A stretch of 64,000 nt of DNA from Bondarzewia mesenterica (lineage: Eukaryota; Basidiomycota; Agaricomycetes; Russulales; Bondarzewiaceae): positions 1 through 64,000 of the forward strand of contig SGPL01000010.1 in assembly GCA_004802705.1 (NCBI GenBank). Reading direction: 5' to 3'. Below are positions 35,465 through 49,103 of the stretch, piece by piece (position 1 is the first letter of the stretch; each line of letters begins with the position of its first letter). The translations under genes and the position numbers were made by a program. The notes beneath the pieces were generated by a model. The model was given only the letters and a program-made list of their open reading frames with translations. It had not been told where the DNA came from and did not search any database.

Positions 35465-37550
35465 ATGTCTTTAATTCCAGGTTATTCTTCTGACGAGGAC
35501 GTCGATGCCATCTCGCATACCAATGATGCATTCAATCTTTTCGCAATTCCTGCCGCGAAGCGGCCCCGTATCGAAGCAGCGACGCCATCAACAACAGCCT
35601 TCGAGGCTGCCCCGGACGTATTGGCAGAAGTATGTTCGCATTCGAAACATAGTCTGTGTGCTGACAGAAATCATTATAGGACCCTTTGAAACAAACATCT
35701 CTCATCACGCGCCCGACAGACACGCAAATGCATGTGAACATTCCGTATAGCGAAATGACTCTCCCGTTGCAGGGGCCGGAGAATCCGTTCGGTAAACGGG
35801 ATCGCTTCCTGAACCAAAATGCACTAGCGGGGCATGTTGAGGAACAGGCAATGACGGAACATGCCTTCCGCGCCCAGCATCTCACACATTCCATCCTTGG
35901 CTACTCTGCGAATCCATCTATCGATCCGAATGCACCAGCGTTCTTGGGGTCCGTCGATGCCGCTCAGGCAAATGGTTTCGCAACCGTGGACATGATTCGT
36001 GCACCGAAAGGGAAGAACAAAGAGCTGAAGAGAAAACGCAACGCGAAGGGGGACCTCGAGATTGTGGATGGCGAAGGGGCGTATGTTGGGCCATGGGCAT
36101 CGTGGCAGGGAGAGGAACCGAGCAATATGCTGCCTGAAGGTGCAGGTGTCGAGGAAGAGCCTGAAGAGGAGGAAGAGGAACAATTCGTGACGAAGAAAGC
36201 CAAACCAAAGCGGGGCGCGTTTGGGCAGGAGACCTCGATATTCCATGGCAAATCTATGACAGACTACCAGGGACGAACGTACATGTCGCCACCATATGGT
36301 GAAGTTCCCCATCTACAGTCTGAACCCGGATCGCAAGAATCATTCATCCCAAAAGTCTGCGTCCACACATGGACGGGACACACACAAGGTGTTTCTGTTA
36401 TCCGTCTATTCCCCCAAACTGGTCATCTCCTTCTCAGCGGGTCTATGGACACTAAGATTAAGGTAAGCCGTATCAAGCATCTAATTTCCTCGCTTCTAAA
36501 CATCTTTTTTGGCTAGCTTTGGGATGTCTACACTCACGGGAACTGTCTGCGTACTTTCCATGGGCACGTCAAAGCGGTCAAGGACGTGACTTTCTCCAAC
36601 GACGGGCGCAAGTTTCTGTCATGCGCCTATGATCGTCAGATGAAGCTCTGGGATACCGAGACTGGCCAATGCTTACAGCGGTTCAGCAATGGCAAAATAC
36701 CCTATGTCGTTCGATTTCACCCCGACGAAGACAAACAGCACATTTTCCTGGCCGGTATGTCAGACAAGAAGATCATCCAGGTATGGTCGTGATTTACACT
36801 GTATCCTTCACACAGTCACTTACCGCACTTTTTTGCAGTATGACATGAATAGCGGAGAGATCACACAGGAATACGACCAGCATTTGGGTCCTGTGAATAC
36901 TATCACGTTTTGTCGACGAGAATAGACGGTTTGTCACAACGTCTGACGACAAAACGATTCGCGCCTGGGACTTTGATATTCCTGTCGTCATCAAATATAT
37001 CGCCGAGCCCCACATGCATTCCATGCCCGCGGTCACCCTCCATCCTTCTAGTACGTTCTTCCACCTACCCTGACTCGTCGGCTATATTTAACATTTAATC
37101 CTACACGCAGAAAAATACTTTGCTGCGCAGTCGCTAGACAACCAAATACTCATCTATAGCACCGACAACTTCCGACAGAACCGCAAAAAAACGTTTTGCG
37201 GGACACTCCGTGGCAGGGTACGCTTGCCAGATCGGATTTTCGCCTGACGGTAAGTGGATAAGCAGTGGAGACGGGGAGGGCAATGTAGTTTTCTGGGACT
37301 GGAAGACTGGGCGAATCAAGTCCCCGACTGAAAGCTCACTCGAAGGTGGTTATTGCCCACGAGTGGTTACCTCATGAAACGGTACGGATCCGTTCTGCAA
37401 TGGGTTCCCACTTCCTTGCTAATTCATTTCATAGTCCAAGGTTGTGACCGCGTCCTGGGACGGTCTCATCAAACTCTGGGTACGTCTCGATCTCACCCTC
37501 GCAATCGATACATATACTCACTATCGGGGTGCGGCACGTCACAGGATTGA
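35465..37550 (+). CDS. PRP17: PRP17/CDC40 second-step splicing factor, WD40
   Basis: Prp17 joins the spliceosome before the second catalytic step. The protein starts [18 protein letters not shown], continues [20 protein letters not shown] and [10 protein letters not shown], and has the conserved [14 protein letters not shown] Glu-rich stretch precedes the seven WD repeats ([96 protein letters not shown]). An intron (donor GTACGT at 37480) joins LW to D and the stop TGA 37548-37550. The conserved protein can be followed throughout, but three breaks in frame occur, at the T4 run 36908-36911, the A7/T4 runs 37185-37197 and the C4 run 37322-37325. Each is cured by removing one base from the run, so they are probably sequence errors. 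Length would be about 570 residues, normal. Confidence 0.92.
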
Positions 37551-40330
37551 TACTGTACATCTGAGTGTAATGCGTTTGTGTGTGTACTATCATGAGCTTC
37601 ATAGCCTTCACCTGGTCATTTATCCGATTCCGAGCAAGCGCCGTGAGGTGCCTGCCTTGGATTGAAAGGTCAACGTTCATCTCAGCCTCTGCGGGGAAAC
37701 CCAGATAGCACTCCACACCCTCGACTGCCCGTCTTCCAAACTTTAATATATCCGACCCACCGTCAGCAAGCCCAGATAGGTAGTGACGCTGCTTGCACAC
37801 CGCTCCTCCGGCACTTTCCGGATGTGTCTGTCCTGGCAGATGGAGGGCAATATACGTTGGATGTCGATAGAGCCCGAGGTCACCGTGTCGCTCGTCGTCG
37901 TTGGCACCCATTAGCGTGGTTGTCGATTTTTTTGACGATGCGGCGGCGCCAGGCGGACAGTGCTTTATGTGATTTTTTTCGCATCCGTCGTGATGTTTGG
38001 AAAACCACGTGTCCGCGGACGAAGCTGCGCCATGACTCCAATCGTGCGTTCCTAGTTTGCCTCGAGCCTTGCCTCGCATCCATTGGTGTTCATCCAGGGA
38101 CCCTTCAGACGATCGGTGAATCAGGTTTGATCGTTTTTACAATGTCTTTAAGTAGGGCTTTGAGAGCAGAAGGTGCGTGGTCCATGGCAAATTAAGTTCG
38201 CGGCGGAAGCGATAGAAAGTCAGGGTCGATGGCTTTCCAGACTCCTTGTCATATTAAGTAGGTGCGGATCTGTTCTCCTCGAATCAGGGTGACGGGTCGA
38301 TGTTCGATCGGATTTTCTTCTTGAGGGTTGGACTACCGTGCTTCCCGATAGGAACGCCGATAGCATGGGGTTTGCCCTAGGAGGCCTCGGTGGAGATCAA
38401 AACTGGTCGCTCGTGAGGCAACCAACACATTTTCTGTACGTACCGTATGTTTAAGTTTGTTTCTTCCTTTGCAAGACATCCCGGCGCATGCGAGACGAGA
38501 ACGTTAAATGCTTCGGCATCGTACATACATACGCAGGTCTGCACGAACTCCTCATGCATGCCTTGGCATACGTTGACTGCATCTTTTAGGGACGCTCGGC
38601 GGTGAATAGGTGTGGGTCCACTCAAACGTCCCTGAACGTCAGCCTGAGCCGAGCGGCAAGGTCCACGCTGGCAAGGGTCGGACCTTGAGGCCTGCCGTAG
38701 GCTGTTTGAAGGTGTCGTCACAATCATGCGAAATCCGGATACTGACCCAACCGATATAGACGCAGCGAGGACCTCCGCGAGGCAGACCCAGGGGCTGCGT
38801 CGTCACTATTTGTGGTTAATTTTTTCATCCTCCATGTAGACGAGAACTCGTTGCCCATGACATCCTTCCGGCATTGCTTGGACATGATAGTTTGACGAGA
38901 ACTTCAAGTCAAGTCAAGGATTTGACTCGTTCGCACTCGGAAGGTCGTCAACGATCGACGTCGGTAAAATTCAGCGGATGTAAAATGAGGCCCATGGAGT
39001 CTGGTGAAGCGTAAAAGTCTGAATGGGGATGGGCTTGAGATCTGCTGCATTCGCCATCGGGTGTAAAGCTGGCCAGACCCAGGGCAACGGGTCACCGCTG
39101 TGCGTGCCTGCCCACTGCCTCCCCTCGCGCAGCTGCACGTCGGCCGCCGGTGGGAACGTCGGTGTTGGAGGGCCAGTGGGATCAGTTTTAACTTTGAAGA
39201 AGAAAAGCTCCAATAGTAACCTATCATATATCATCACTCGCGGTGCTTGAGCGATGCGGGACCAGTGAAGATGTGACGTTATCGCCCTCAGGTGCAGGCA
39301 CGGTGATGCACGCAGGTGAATCGGAATCCCGATATGAAAGTTTCATTGGCGGCTACTGCTGCTAGAGGGATGTGCACAACCCGAAGGTGCACAGGAACAA
39401 GCAGATACGTATGTATACATAGATTGTGATCCAAAATGGAGCACAAACGTGCCTGCAAACAAGCCGTGGGCCTTACTACTGTGTGCCGGCAGCTGGAGCT
39501 TTTTGTGCGCCTTGTCGTGGGTGGATCCGGTCTTGGTCTCATAGCAGCGCTCCAGACAAGCGGTGCAGCCAAACATTCCAGAGAATCAAGCAGAGCCTGC
39601 GCGAGAAGTCCAACAAGGCTGAGAAGAACTGCATGCGTGCGGATTGACCGTCACAATTATAGAGAATGAATCATGTAAGCTGTAGTATCGAGGCACGCCG
39701 TTTGTTAGCAACCGTGTATGTTCGCCCTTGTTTATTCTGGTCAGGGCACGCGCTACCGTAAGTAGAAAATCTAAGACTGAGGCTTCGCTTGGCCTATTAC
39801 GAATCGAGCGGGAGGATGTTACCCAATTTTTTTTTCGAACGGTCTGCGGAGGTGCAACAGAACACAAGCTGGACGTATCAAGGACAGGGTGGCGCAACCA
39901 AGGTCCGCGGGGCATGGATGAGGCGGACGGCATGACGTGCCGGTGGACCCGGATGGAGGATCGGGCAGGTGACAGATCGTTCACGGACATGAGAGAAAGC
40001 GTAGGAAAACTGCGAGCGCGCGCTGATGCATATCCGGAGACGCGCCGTGCTTGACGCGGGCGAGATGGGGTTTCCGGGAGAGAGACGAGGAAAGGAAATT
40101 GTTTACAAAGCCCGAGAGCAGTGTGAAGGCGAGCGGGTCAGAATTCTCTCGGAGGCCTGAGCACTTTGGCGTGAATAATAATCGAGTCCGTGCCTGGGTG
40201 CCAGCACGTGTGCCTCGAACAAGCCAAGCCAAATTGTGTGTGTTCCTACTTTTGCATTCAGAATCAGGGCGTCCCCTCTATATAAACTCGCCCCGGCCAC
40301 TGTCTTTTCCTCCTCAATCCCTCCCCCGCG
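37551..40330. other. gene-poor region, 2.8 kb
   Basis: Frames here are short and show no recognisable domain, and no intron-joined model with family features could be built. The longest, on the minus strand from 38079 to 37429, runs antisense across the end of PRP17 and looks spurious. No transposon ends, tandem repeats or RNA genes were recognised. The 3' part (40050-40330) is the promoter of the repeat-peptide gene. Confidence 0.4.
40279..40286 (+). promoter_or_regulatory. TATA box of the repeat-peptide gene
   Basis: TATATAAA lies 45 bases upstream of the ATG at 40331 and is followed by a pyrimidine-rich stretch (CTGTCTTTTCCTCC) and C-runs. It is one of the few strong TATA elements in the window and suggests a highly or conditionally expressed gene. 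Confidence 0.6.
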
Positions 40331-40866
40331 ATGAAGCTGCTCACAACATATACCCCCCTCGCTATTTTCCTCTTCTTCTGCAGCACCTTGGTTTCAGCCC
40401 TCCCCGTACGTTCTCTTTTTCACCTTCCCTTTTAGCGCGTCACATCTGATCTTTTTTTTTGCCGATTGATCCACAGGCGGCTGCGCCAGCGATCGCGCGG
40501 GATCTCGAATCCGTAAGTGGGCCCGCTCTCTCTGCGCCGTCTTCTACATCTCACTTAACACCGCTACCACAGCGAGCCAATGGTGGCGGCGGAGGTGGCT
40601 CTGTCGACTGGAAGCGTGGGAACGGTGGAGGTGGAGGTGGATCTATTGACTGGAAGCGAGGAAACGGTGGCGGCGGTGGTGGATCGATTGACTGGAAGCG
40701 AGGAAANGGTGGTGGTGGTGGNGGGTCCGTTGACTGGAAGCGCGGGAACGGTGGTGGTGGAGGCGGGTCGATTGACTGGAAGCGGATCAATGGCGGTGGT
40801 GGCTCTGAGAACGCCGACTGGAAGCGGGGGAATGGTGGCGGTGGTGGAGGGTCGGTTGACTGGTAG
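40331..40866 (+). CDS. secreted Kex2-type tandem-repeat peptide precursor
   Basis: Three exons (40331-40405, 40477-40512, 40573-40866) encode 134 residues. Exon 1 is a classic signal peptide (MKLLTTYTPLAIFLFFCSTL, then VSALP). Exon 2 is a short pro-segment (AAAPAIARDLES). Exon 3 holds seven repeats: GNGGGGGGS(I/V)DW units, each but the last followed by Lys-Arg. Starts are 40573, 40618, 40660, 40702, 40744, 40786 and 40828. Unit 1 opens RAN instead of GN; unit 4 has two unread bases; unit 6 differs (INGGGGSENADW). The last unit ends at Trp with TAG 40864-40866. Lys-Arg is the cleavage site of the Golgi protease Kex2, and Kex1 would trim it, so the gene should yield several near-identical 12-residue peptides ending Asp-Trp. 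Repetitive kexin-processed proteins are known in fungi (Ustilago Rep1, ustiloxin-type precursors), but I do not recognise this core. No modifying enzyme is adjacent. Confidence 0.88.
40573..40866 (+). repeat. seven 42-base coding repeats (glycine-rich, WKR)
   Basis: These are tandem units of 42 bases (first unit 45, last 39 including stop). The bases vary mostly at third codon positions: glycine codons use all four bases and the Arg of Lys-Arg is CGT, CGA, CGA, CGC, CGG, CGG across the six sites, while Trp, Lys and Asp stay fixed. The array is therefore kept at the protein level and is not a recent DNA duplication. Confidence 0.9.
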
Positions 40867-42205
40867 AGGCTGTGATTGACGTTGTGCAAAGTGCGTATTC
40901 TCGACTGGTCGGCACCTTGCCCAACTGACGCGCCCACCTTACAACAGACTGACGCTCTCTTGTCTGCGAACGTATTTCTCCTGGTCTTCCGTGTCAGGGA
41001 TCGTGTGTGCCACGCCCATCCCCCTCGTTATTCAGTTGCATTGTGCTCTTGACATTCATTTCGTTATCCTTGCTGCGCTACCACTTTGAACTTTGTTTTT
41101 CTCGCCGATCTATTCTGGGAGTTGTACGGTTCGTTCGTCCGCAATAGCGCAATTGCAATTATAGTAATTCACTTATTGTCTGGTATTCGGGAGAGAGAGC
41201 GGTTGTCGGGGCGTCCACGAGGTCATCTGTATGCTAGTGTTCTATACATCATCATTCAATTTGATAGTCGCAGTTGCGTCGAGCGACACGACTGAGTCGC
41301 ACTGTTTCAGCGTTCATCGCCGGACGGTCTGGGAGGGTCCCGTCAAGTTGTCCGATCAATTAGGCTATACTTGTCGGACTCGTTCGCCATGATTTCACAG
41401 CACCGTGAAGATCGTGTTTTGCCATTGAGAACGACCTGCCAAAACGGCCTTGGTGTTTAACATTCATGAGAACACTGAGAACGCATCTGCGGAGAGTATC
41501 CAAGCAAAAAGTCGAAGTTAATGTATTTTCGCCGCGGCCATGGCATGGTCATTACAGTGGGTATAAGCAACTGTAATAGGCAGTTGCGGATCAGTGCACG
41601 AAAATAGCAGCCAATGCGACGGCGGCGTCGAAGGGTTCGAACGGGGAGCGTGAAATTCCGAGGATGTCAATGGAGGCTCGGAAAGACAAAGGAAGACCCT
41701 ATCTAGTAATCAATAATCGTATGATCAGGATATCCAGGGATAAGATGAGACGTAGAAGGGAAGATGCGACGAAAAGAGGAGCATGAGGGTGGAGAATACC
41801 GACGGATGCGTCGACGTGAGCACGCAGCGCTTCCATGATGGCAAATTCGCATGTGCATCTGACCGAGGCTGAATTCTTGCGTCGCAAGCGCATGAACGTT
41901 TGATGCAGGGAAGTGCACAACTGAGAGCAAAGCTAAGCACCGGCGCGAAAGGAGGGAACACAGGCCAGATGAGCCATGAGACTGTGGAACTTGGATAGAA
42001 TGTTTTCTCCGGTTCTGATTCGATCAGGCTGAGCAAGCACCTCACAAACGGGCGCTAATAGTATACGGGCGCATAGCATGTTGTGGCTGACACAAGTTTA
42101 GGGCTGGTCATTTCGCGTCGCGTTTTGCATTGTCGCGTCTCCAGTGGCAAGTCATTCGGACTCACTGACCACCGCCGTGACCCATTTCCTCCCTACATTA
42201 CCGCC
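40867..42205. other. spacer between repeat-peptide gene and MCM3
   Basis: This holds the 3' UTR of the peptide gene and the promoter of MCM3. Short frames at 41086-41295 and 41700-42045 have no family features. No RNA gene or repeat is seen. Confidence 0.4.
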
Positions 42206-45053
<2,848 letters not shown>

Positions 45054-45502
45054 CAGGTCGTGGTGTCTGTGCTCCGAGCCGAGTTTGACTTGGGCTCCTT
45101 TTTCTCCATTTTGTTTTTCTACTGTCTGACATCTGATGTATATGTGGGCTACTTAGCTGTGATGCCGTTCTGTATAACCGATAGATTATGAATACCCTAT
45201 CCAATGCCTATCACATGTATTTCTTCGCAAACGCTCATTGGCGGCTGACACTCCTCCATGTGCGCACCAACTTCCGTCCTTTATGGGGCTTACGTGCCTG
45301 GGGCGTTACGCCGGCTCTTCAATATCAATGCGGATCTTTGAGGGAAAGTTCCATGCAGATACAAGACCGTGCATATAAGGGAGCGGGGAACTCCACTTAA
45401 TGCACATGGGCAGCGCTAGGGCAACATCAGAAGATGCTAGTGTACACGCATGCATGATACCAAAAATTTAGACTGACGTGAACCCGAGGATTGTAGGGCA
45501 CA
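45054..45502. other. convergent 3' spacer
   Basis: This lies between MCM3 (+) and TIP20 (-). No coding support. Confidence 0.45.
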
Positions 45503-48474
45503 TTAATGGTCACAGTCGGTCCGAGTCTTTGCTATCATGCAAACCTCCTCTCTACTGAGTTCTGTTCCATCCACAAGTTCCGCCATCCGCGCCTCCCATG
45601 CGCTATCTTTCATGGGTCCGAATGAAGCCTGCACAATCCCGTCCCATCGCTCGCCCTCCGCACCGATCGTCTGTCCCGCTTCGAGAAGCCGCCGCCAGGG
45701 TGCCTCAACACGTCCTTTTGAACTCGTGCCGATACTGCCCAGTGCCTGTCGGCACGTTTCTACCCACAATCTACATTCCCCGTGAATGACCTTGCCTTCT
45801 TCAAGTGTCAGGCGGTGGTGACCTCGATAAAGGATGGTTCTCTGCAGGATATGTGTCGAGAGACGAGCGGCGACGTGCCGATATATGGAGAGGACCGTGC
45901 CATGCGGCAGCGTACGCTCCAGGAATGATAAGTGCGAGGACAAGAGGGATAGAGCGGGGAGCAGTGTGGGCGAGATGACGATGTTGGATGCAGAGGGATC
46001 TGGTGAGGGCTCTCCCTGGCTGTAAATATGGGATGAGCATGCTTAGTTAATCAAGCACTACCATGAAGCAGAGTTCATACCTAAGAAGATGAGCCTTCAG
46101 GGTCCCTTCGACTTCACCATACACCTGCTGGACAATTATATCTTCTGCTCTGCTAACTAACTTCTCATACTGCTGTATCAACTCCTCGAAAATGGTTCCG
46201 TCAGGAGCTTCAGTCGACATATCTTTAGGATCAGGAAGCGCAGGATGTGTCTCTGCACGAACGCGAAGAGATGCTCGGCGGTTGATTTCCGCCCACAGTT
46301 CGAGGAAAAACTGCATAAGAAACGAAGCACGGTTGATCTCACAATTATCCAGGTGAATGAAACCTCATACTTACCACATCCTCTCCCCAAACTTCCATCG
46401 CATCCGAGACGAACTTCGCGCTGACGAGGGCCTTGCAAAGTCTCATGACACCCTCGACGCCGCTCGTCAGGCGGCCCTTGTCTCGCCCATCACCCGAGAG
46501 TGCTCCAGGAACAGCCCGGACCAGAGTGCTTGAAAGCGTCTCAAAAGCGTCCAACGATGACGCGATCCGCCCGTGATACATTTCAAGGAGTGGAAGCTGA
46601 ACATGGATCAGGAAGCGTGCGCGCTGGCTGAACTGTGGAATGGGTGTATATCGATCGGTTACCTGCTCAACCAGTGACTTCAGCCGCCGAGCAGAGTTAG
46701 TGGGGCGTAGTTCACGGTTGACCGCAGGACTCTCTTCTGAACTGGTGTCGTCGTCTGCGATTAGCCACGCATCAGGAGAGCCGATAATTTCATGATATTG
46801 GTCCAAAGCGACTGTAACAAAACCAAGTTAATGAGGGTGCAGGAGATATTGGACAAGGTACTCAGCCTACATTGTCTTTCACCCTCCACCCAATGTTCAA
46901 ACCATGCCTTCCGTCCCAACACAACCTCGCTGATTCCTTCCCACGCCTTGTCTTCCGCATACCGCCCAGCCATAGTTCCTGCAAGAGAGAAGCCTTCCTC
47001 TTTCATCGCTGCGTCGAATGACAGAGCTTGATAGATCGTGTGCGCGAGTAGCGGTGGGTGAGGTAGAAGGGATGGCATGGACTTTCTTAGATGACGTGCG
47101 AGAATAGGCAAGAGACTGTACGTGAACTCTGCCTACAATACAGGGCGTCAGCAAGAGATAGTGACGATGTTCCATTTCTACATACCCAAGCATTAATATC
47201 GCGGTACTTTGTAGTAGAGAGAAGCTTTTGAACCACATCCTCCATGAAAGGACGATGTTTATGCGAAGCATCCAGAATATGGGTAAAATACCATTCCGGC
47301 TTGAATTTCGTATTTCAGAACCGTTATACAGAATAAATTGGCATGTAGCAAATGCACCTTGTCAAGTCGGTTCGTCTGCCGCGAACCCTCGAAGTGATAT
47401 TTGAACCGCAGTGATATTGGTTGAACAAGCGCTTGAATAGGATAAAGACCATCTTTTTCCGATTTGGCTTTTGTTGATGTATGCATCCGCTCCCCACTGA
47501 ATCATACAGTCAGTTTAGTGGCGTGAGTTATCGTCTCACAGGACATACATCTCTTGCAATCTCAGCAAATCCAGGAACGCCATTTGGAAAGCTTTTCTAT
47601 CTTCTTCACTTGCGGAGAAGAAATTGACTAGCATCGGCCATTGCAGCTTTTCAAGGACAGAAAGTAAGACCCTAGAAACAAAAAGAGTTACGAATGACGA
47701 AAAATGAAAAGTGGAAGATAGGCGCACGCAGACAATGCATCTCTCATGTTGGACCAAGTCCTTTCTTCCAACTCTTCCAGATAAGAAACAAGGCGGAGGC
47801 CGCCGTTTAGTTGGCCAGTCACTTCTGAGACTTGAGAGCAAGTTGTAGTCACGGATGATACAAACACTTGCAAGGACTCGTATTTGGATACCGAAATGGG
47901 ATTCACAGTCCGTATCTCTTCAACGGCAGATTCGCTAACTTGTGTTAAACCATACGCCGAACCAACAGATGATGCAGAGCATACCTGAGCTTCAGCGCTT
48001 GCTGAACAACCTGGACATAGGCCTTGATACTCTCCAGCTCTTTCAAATTACGATGCATTGACTCAATGTCTTCCAGCAGAGTAGGCGTCCGCTGATCATC
48101 TGACATGGACGAAACAAGTTCAGACGTGAGCGAGGACAGCTCATCCGCAAGGGAGTGTCGCAAGAGCGAGAGCTCTTGCGCGCTGTGCAAGTGCTCGGAC
48201 ACTGAAGTGCGGGTCTCTGCAATTAATGCATCTAAATTGCGCTCAGATTCTGCGAGCTGAACTGTGAAGATATGCTCAGAGTTGTTCTCGACGACATATC
48301 CATGTCACGCACTGAGGACTGCAGGCTGTCGCGCTGTGTCCGAGCGCTATCAACGACGGCTGCAAGAGAGGCGATATCTCGAGAGTTCCATGAATTCAGT
48401 TTGTCCAAAGCCTGTCTCCTCGAAACCTCGATATTGGCTGGTTTGAGTAGTTCCTGAATTTGAAGGGCAGCCAT
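45503..48474 (-). CDS. TIP20: TIP20/RINT1-type tethering factor (Dsl1 complex)
   Basis: RINT1/Tip20 proteins belong to the Dsl1 (NRZ) complex that captures Golgi-derived COPI vesicles at the ER. The protein starts MAALQIQELLKPANIEVSRR at 48474. The N-terminal part is coiled coil (LDKLNSWNSRDIASLAAVVD; SLLRHSLADELSSLTSELVS; LKELESIKAYVQVVQQALKL). The conserved RINT1/TIP20 region includes VNPISVSKYESLQVFV, KPEWYFTHILDASHKHRPFM, DINAWAEFTYSLLPILARHL, and QFSQRARFLIHVQLPLLEMY. The C-terminal end is PWRRLLEAGQTIGAEGERWD to ELSREEVCMIAKTRTDCDH, with TAA at 45503-45505. Roughly ten short introns, total about 800 residues, as expected. No TM; peripheral on the ER. Confidence 0.88.
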
Positions 48475-49103
48475 TAGTGCAAGCCGGCGCGCGCGTTGGT
48501 GAGAGCAAGTGATTGTACACGACCACGTTGGGCAAAGGCGCTACTAAACCGTGACGGACCGGCTGTTGCCGACCACAACTCCGCCAATAGTGCAGCGGCG
48601 GAGTCAGTCTACAGTAGCAGCCATCCAAATTTCCAGCTACTCCACCTGATTCTAACATCTTACTACAATGATATGCAGGTATTCTTTTTGGGATGATAGA
48701 AGGTCCATGAGCGTCAATACACTAAATCCCATTTCATGCTCTTTTGGATAGGGTTAACTGGTTGTGAGCATGAATTTTCTGTTCCCTTTCTTCCCATTTG
48801 AGGATGAGCTAGCTCTCGCTTTTGTGTGTCTGAGCTCGGTAGGTCGGTTGAAACCTCTCGCGGATCCGCTTTCACGATCCGCCTTCTCGTCCAAGAGAGC
48901 ACTGGCCAGTGGCGGTAACCACCGATTGTGATTATCATATCCTCATTCAACTGGGCACTATGACAGCACAGTCCAATGTCGATGGTGTGATTAGACGTCA
49001 TTGCCACCACTAAAGGCTGACTGTGAACCCCTCCCACGAGAGTATAAAATCTCCAGTGGTGAGTTTGAACGGTTAGCACAATTACTTCTTCATCTCGGCC
49101 GTA
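48475..49103. promoter_or_regulatory. divergent promoter, TIP20 / carbonic anhydrase
   Basis: These are the 629 bases between two divergent starts. A minus-strand frame at 48714-49220 overlaps the carbonic anhydrase first exon and has no family features. No specific sites are called. Confidence 0.4.

Noticed and set aside
37429..38079. 216-residue minus-strand frame
   Set aside because: It overlaps the end of PRP17 in antisense and shows no domain, signal or intron structure. It looks like a chance frame.
38904..39990. Several short frames upstream of the repeat-peptide gene, considered as possible transposon relics or modifying enzymes
   Set aside because: No transposase, oxidase or other motif, no terminal repeats, and no consistent intron-joined model was found.
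40551..40937. Minus-strand proline-rich frame (PPPPPPFPRFQS repeats)
   Set aside because: It is the antisense of the glycine repeat array and has no signal peptide; the plus-strand frame has signal peptide, introns and Kex2 sites.
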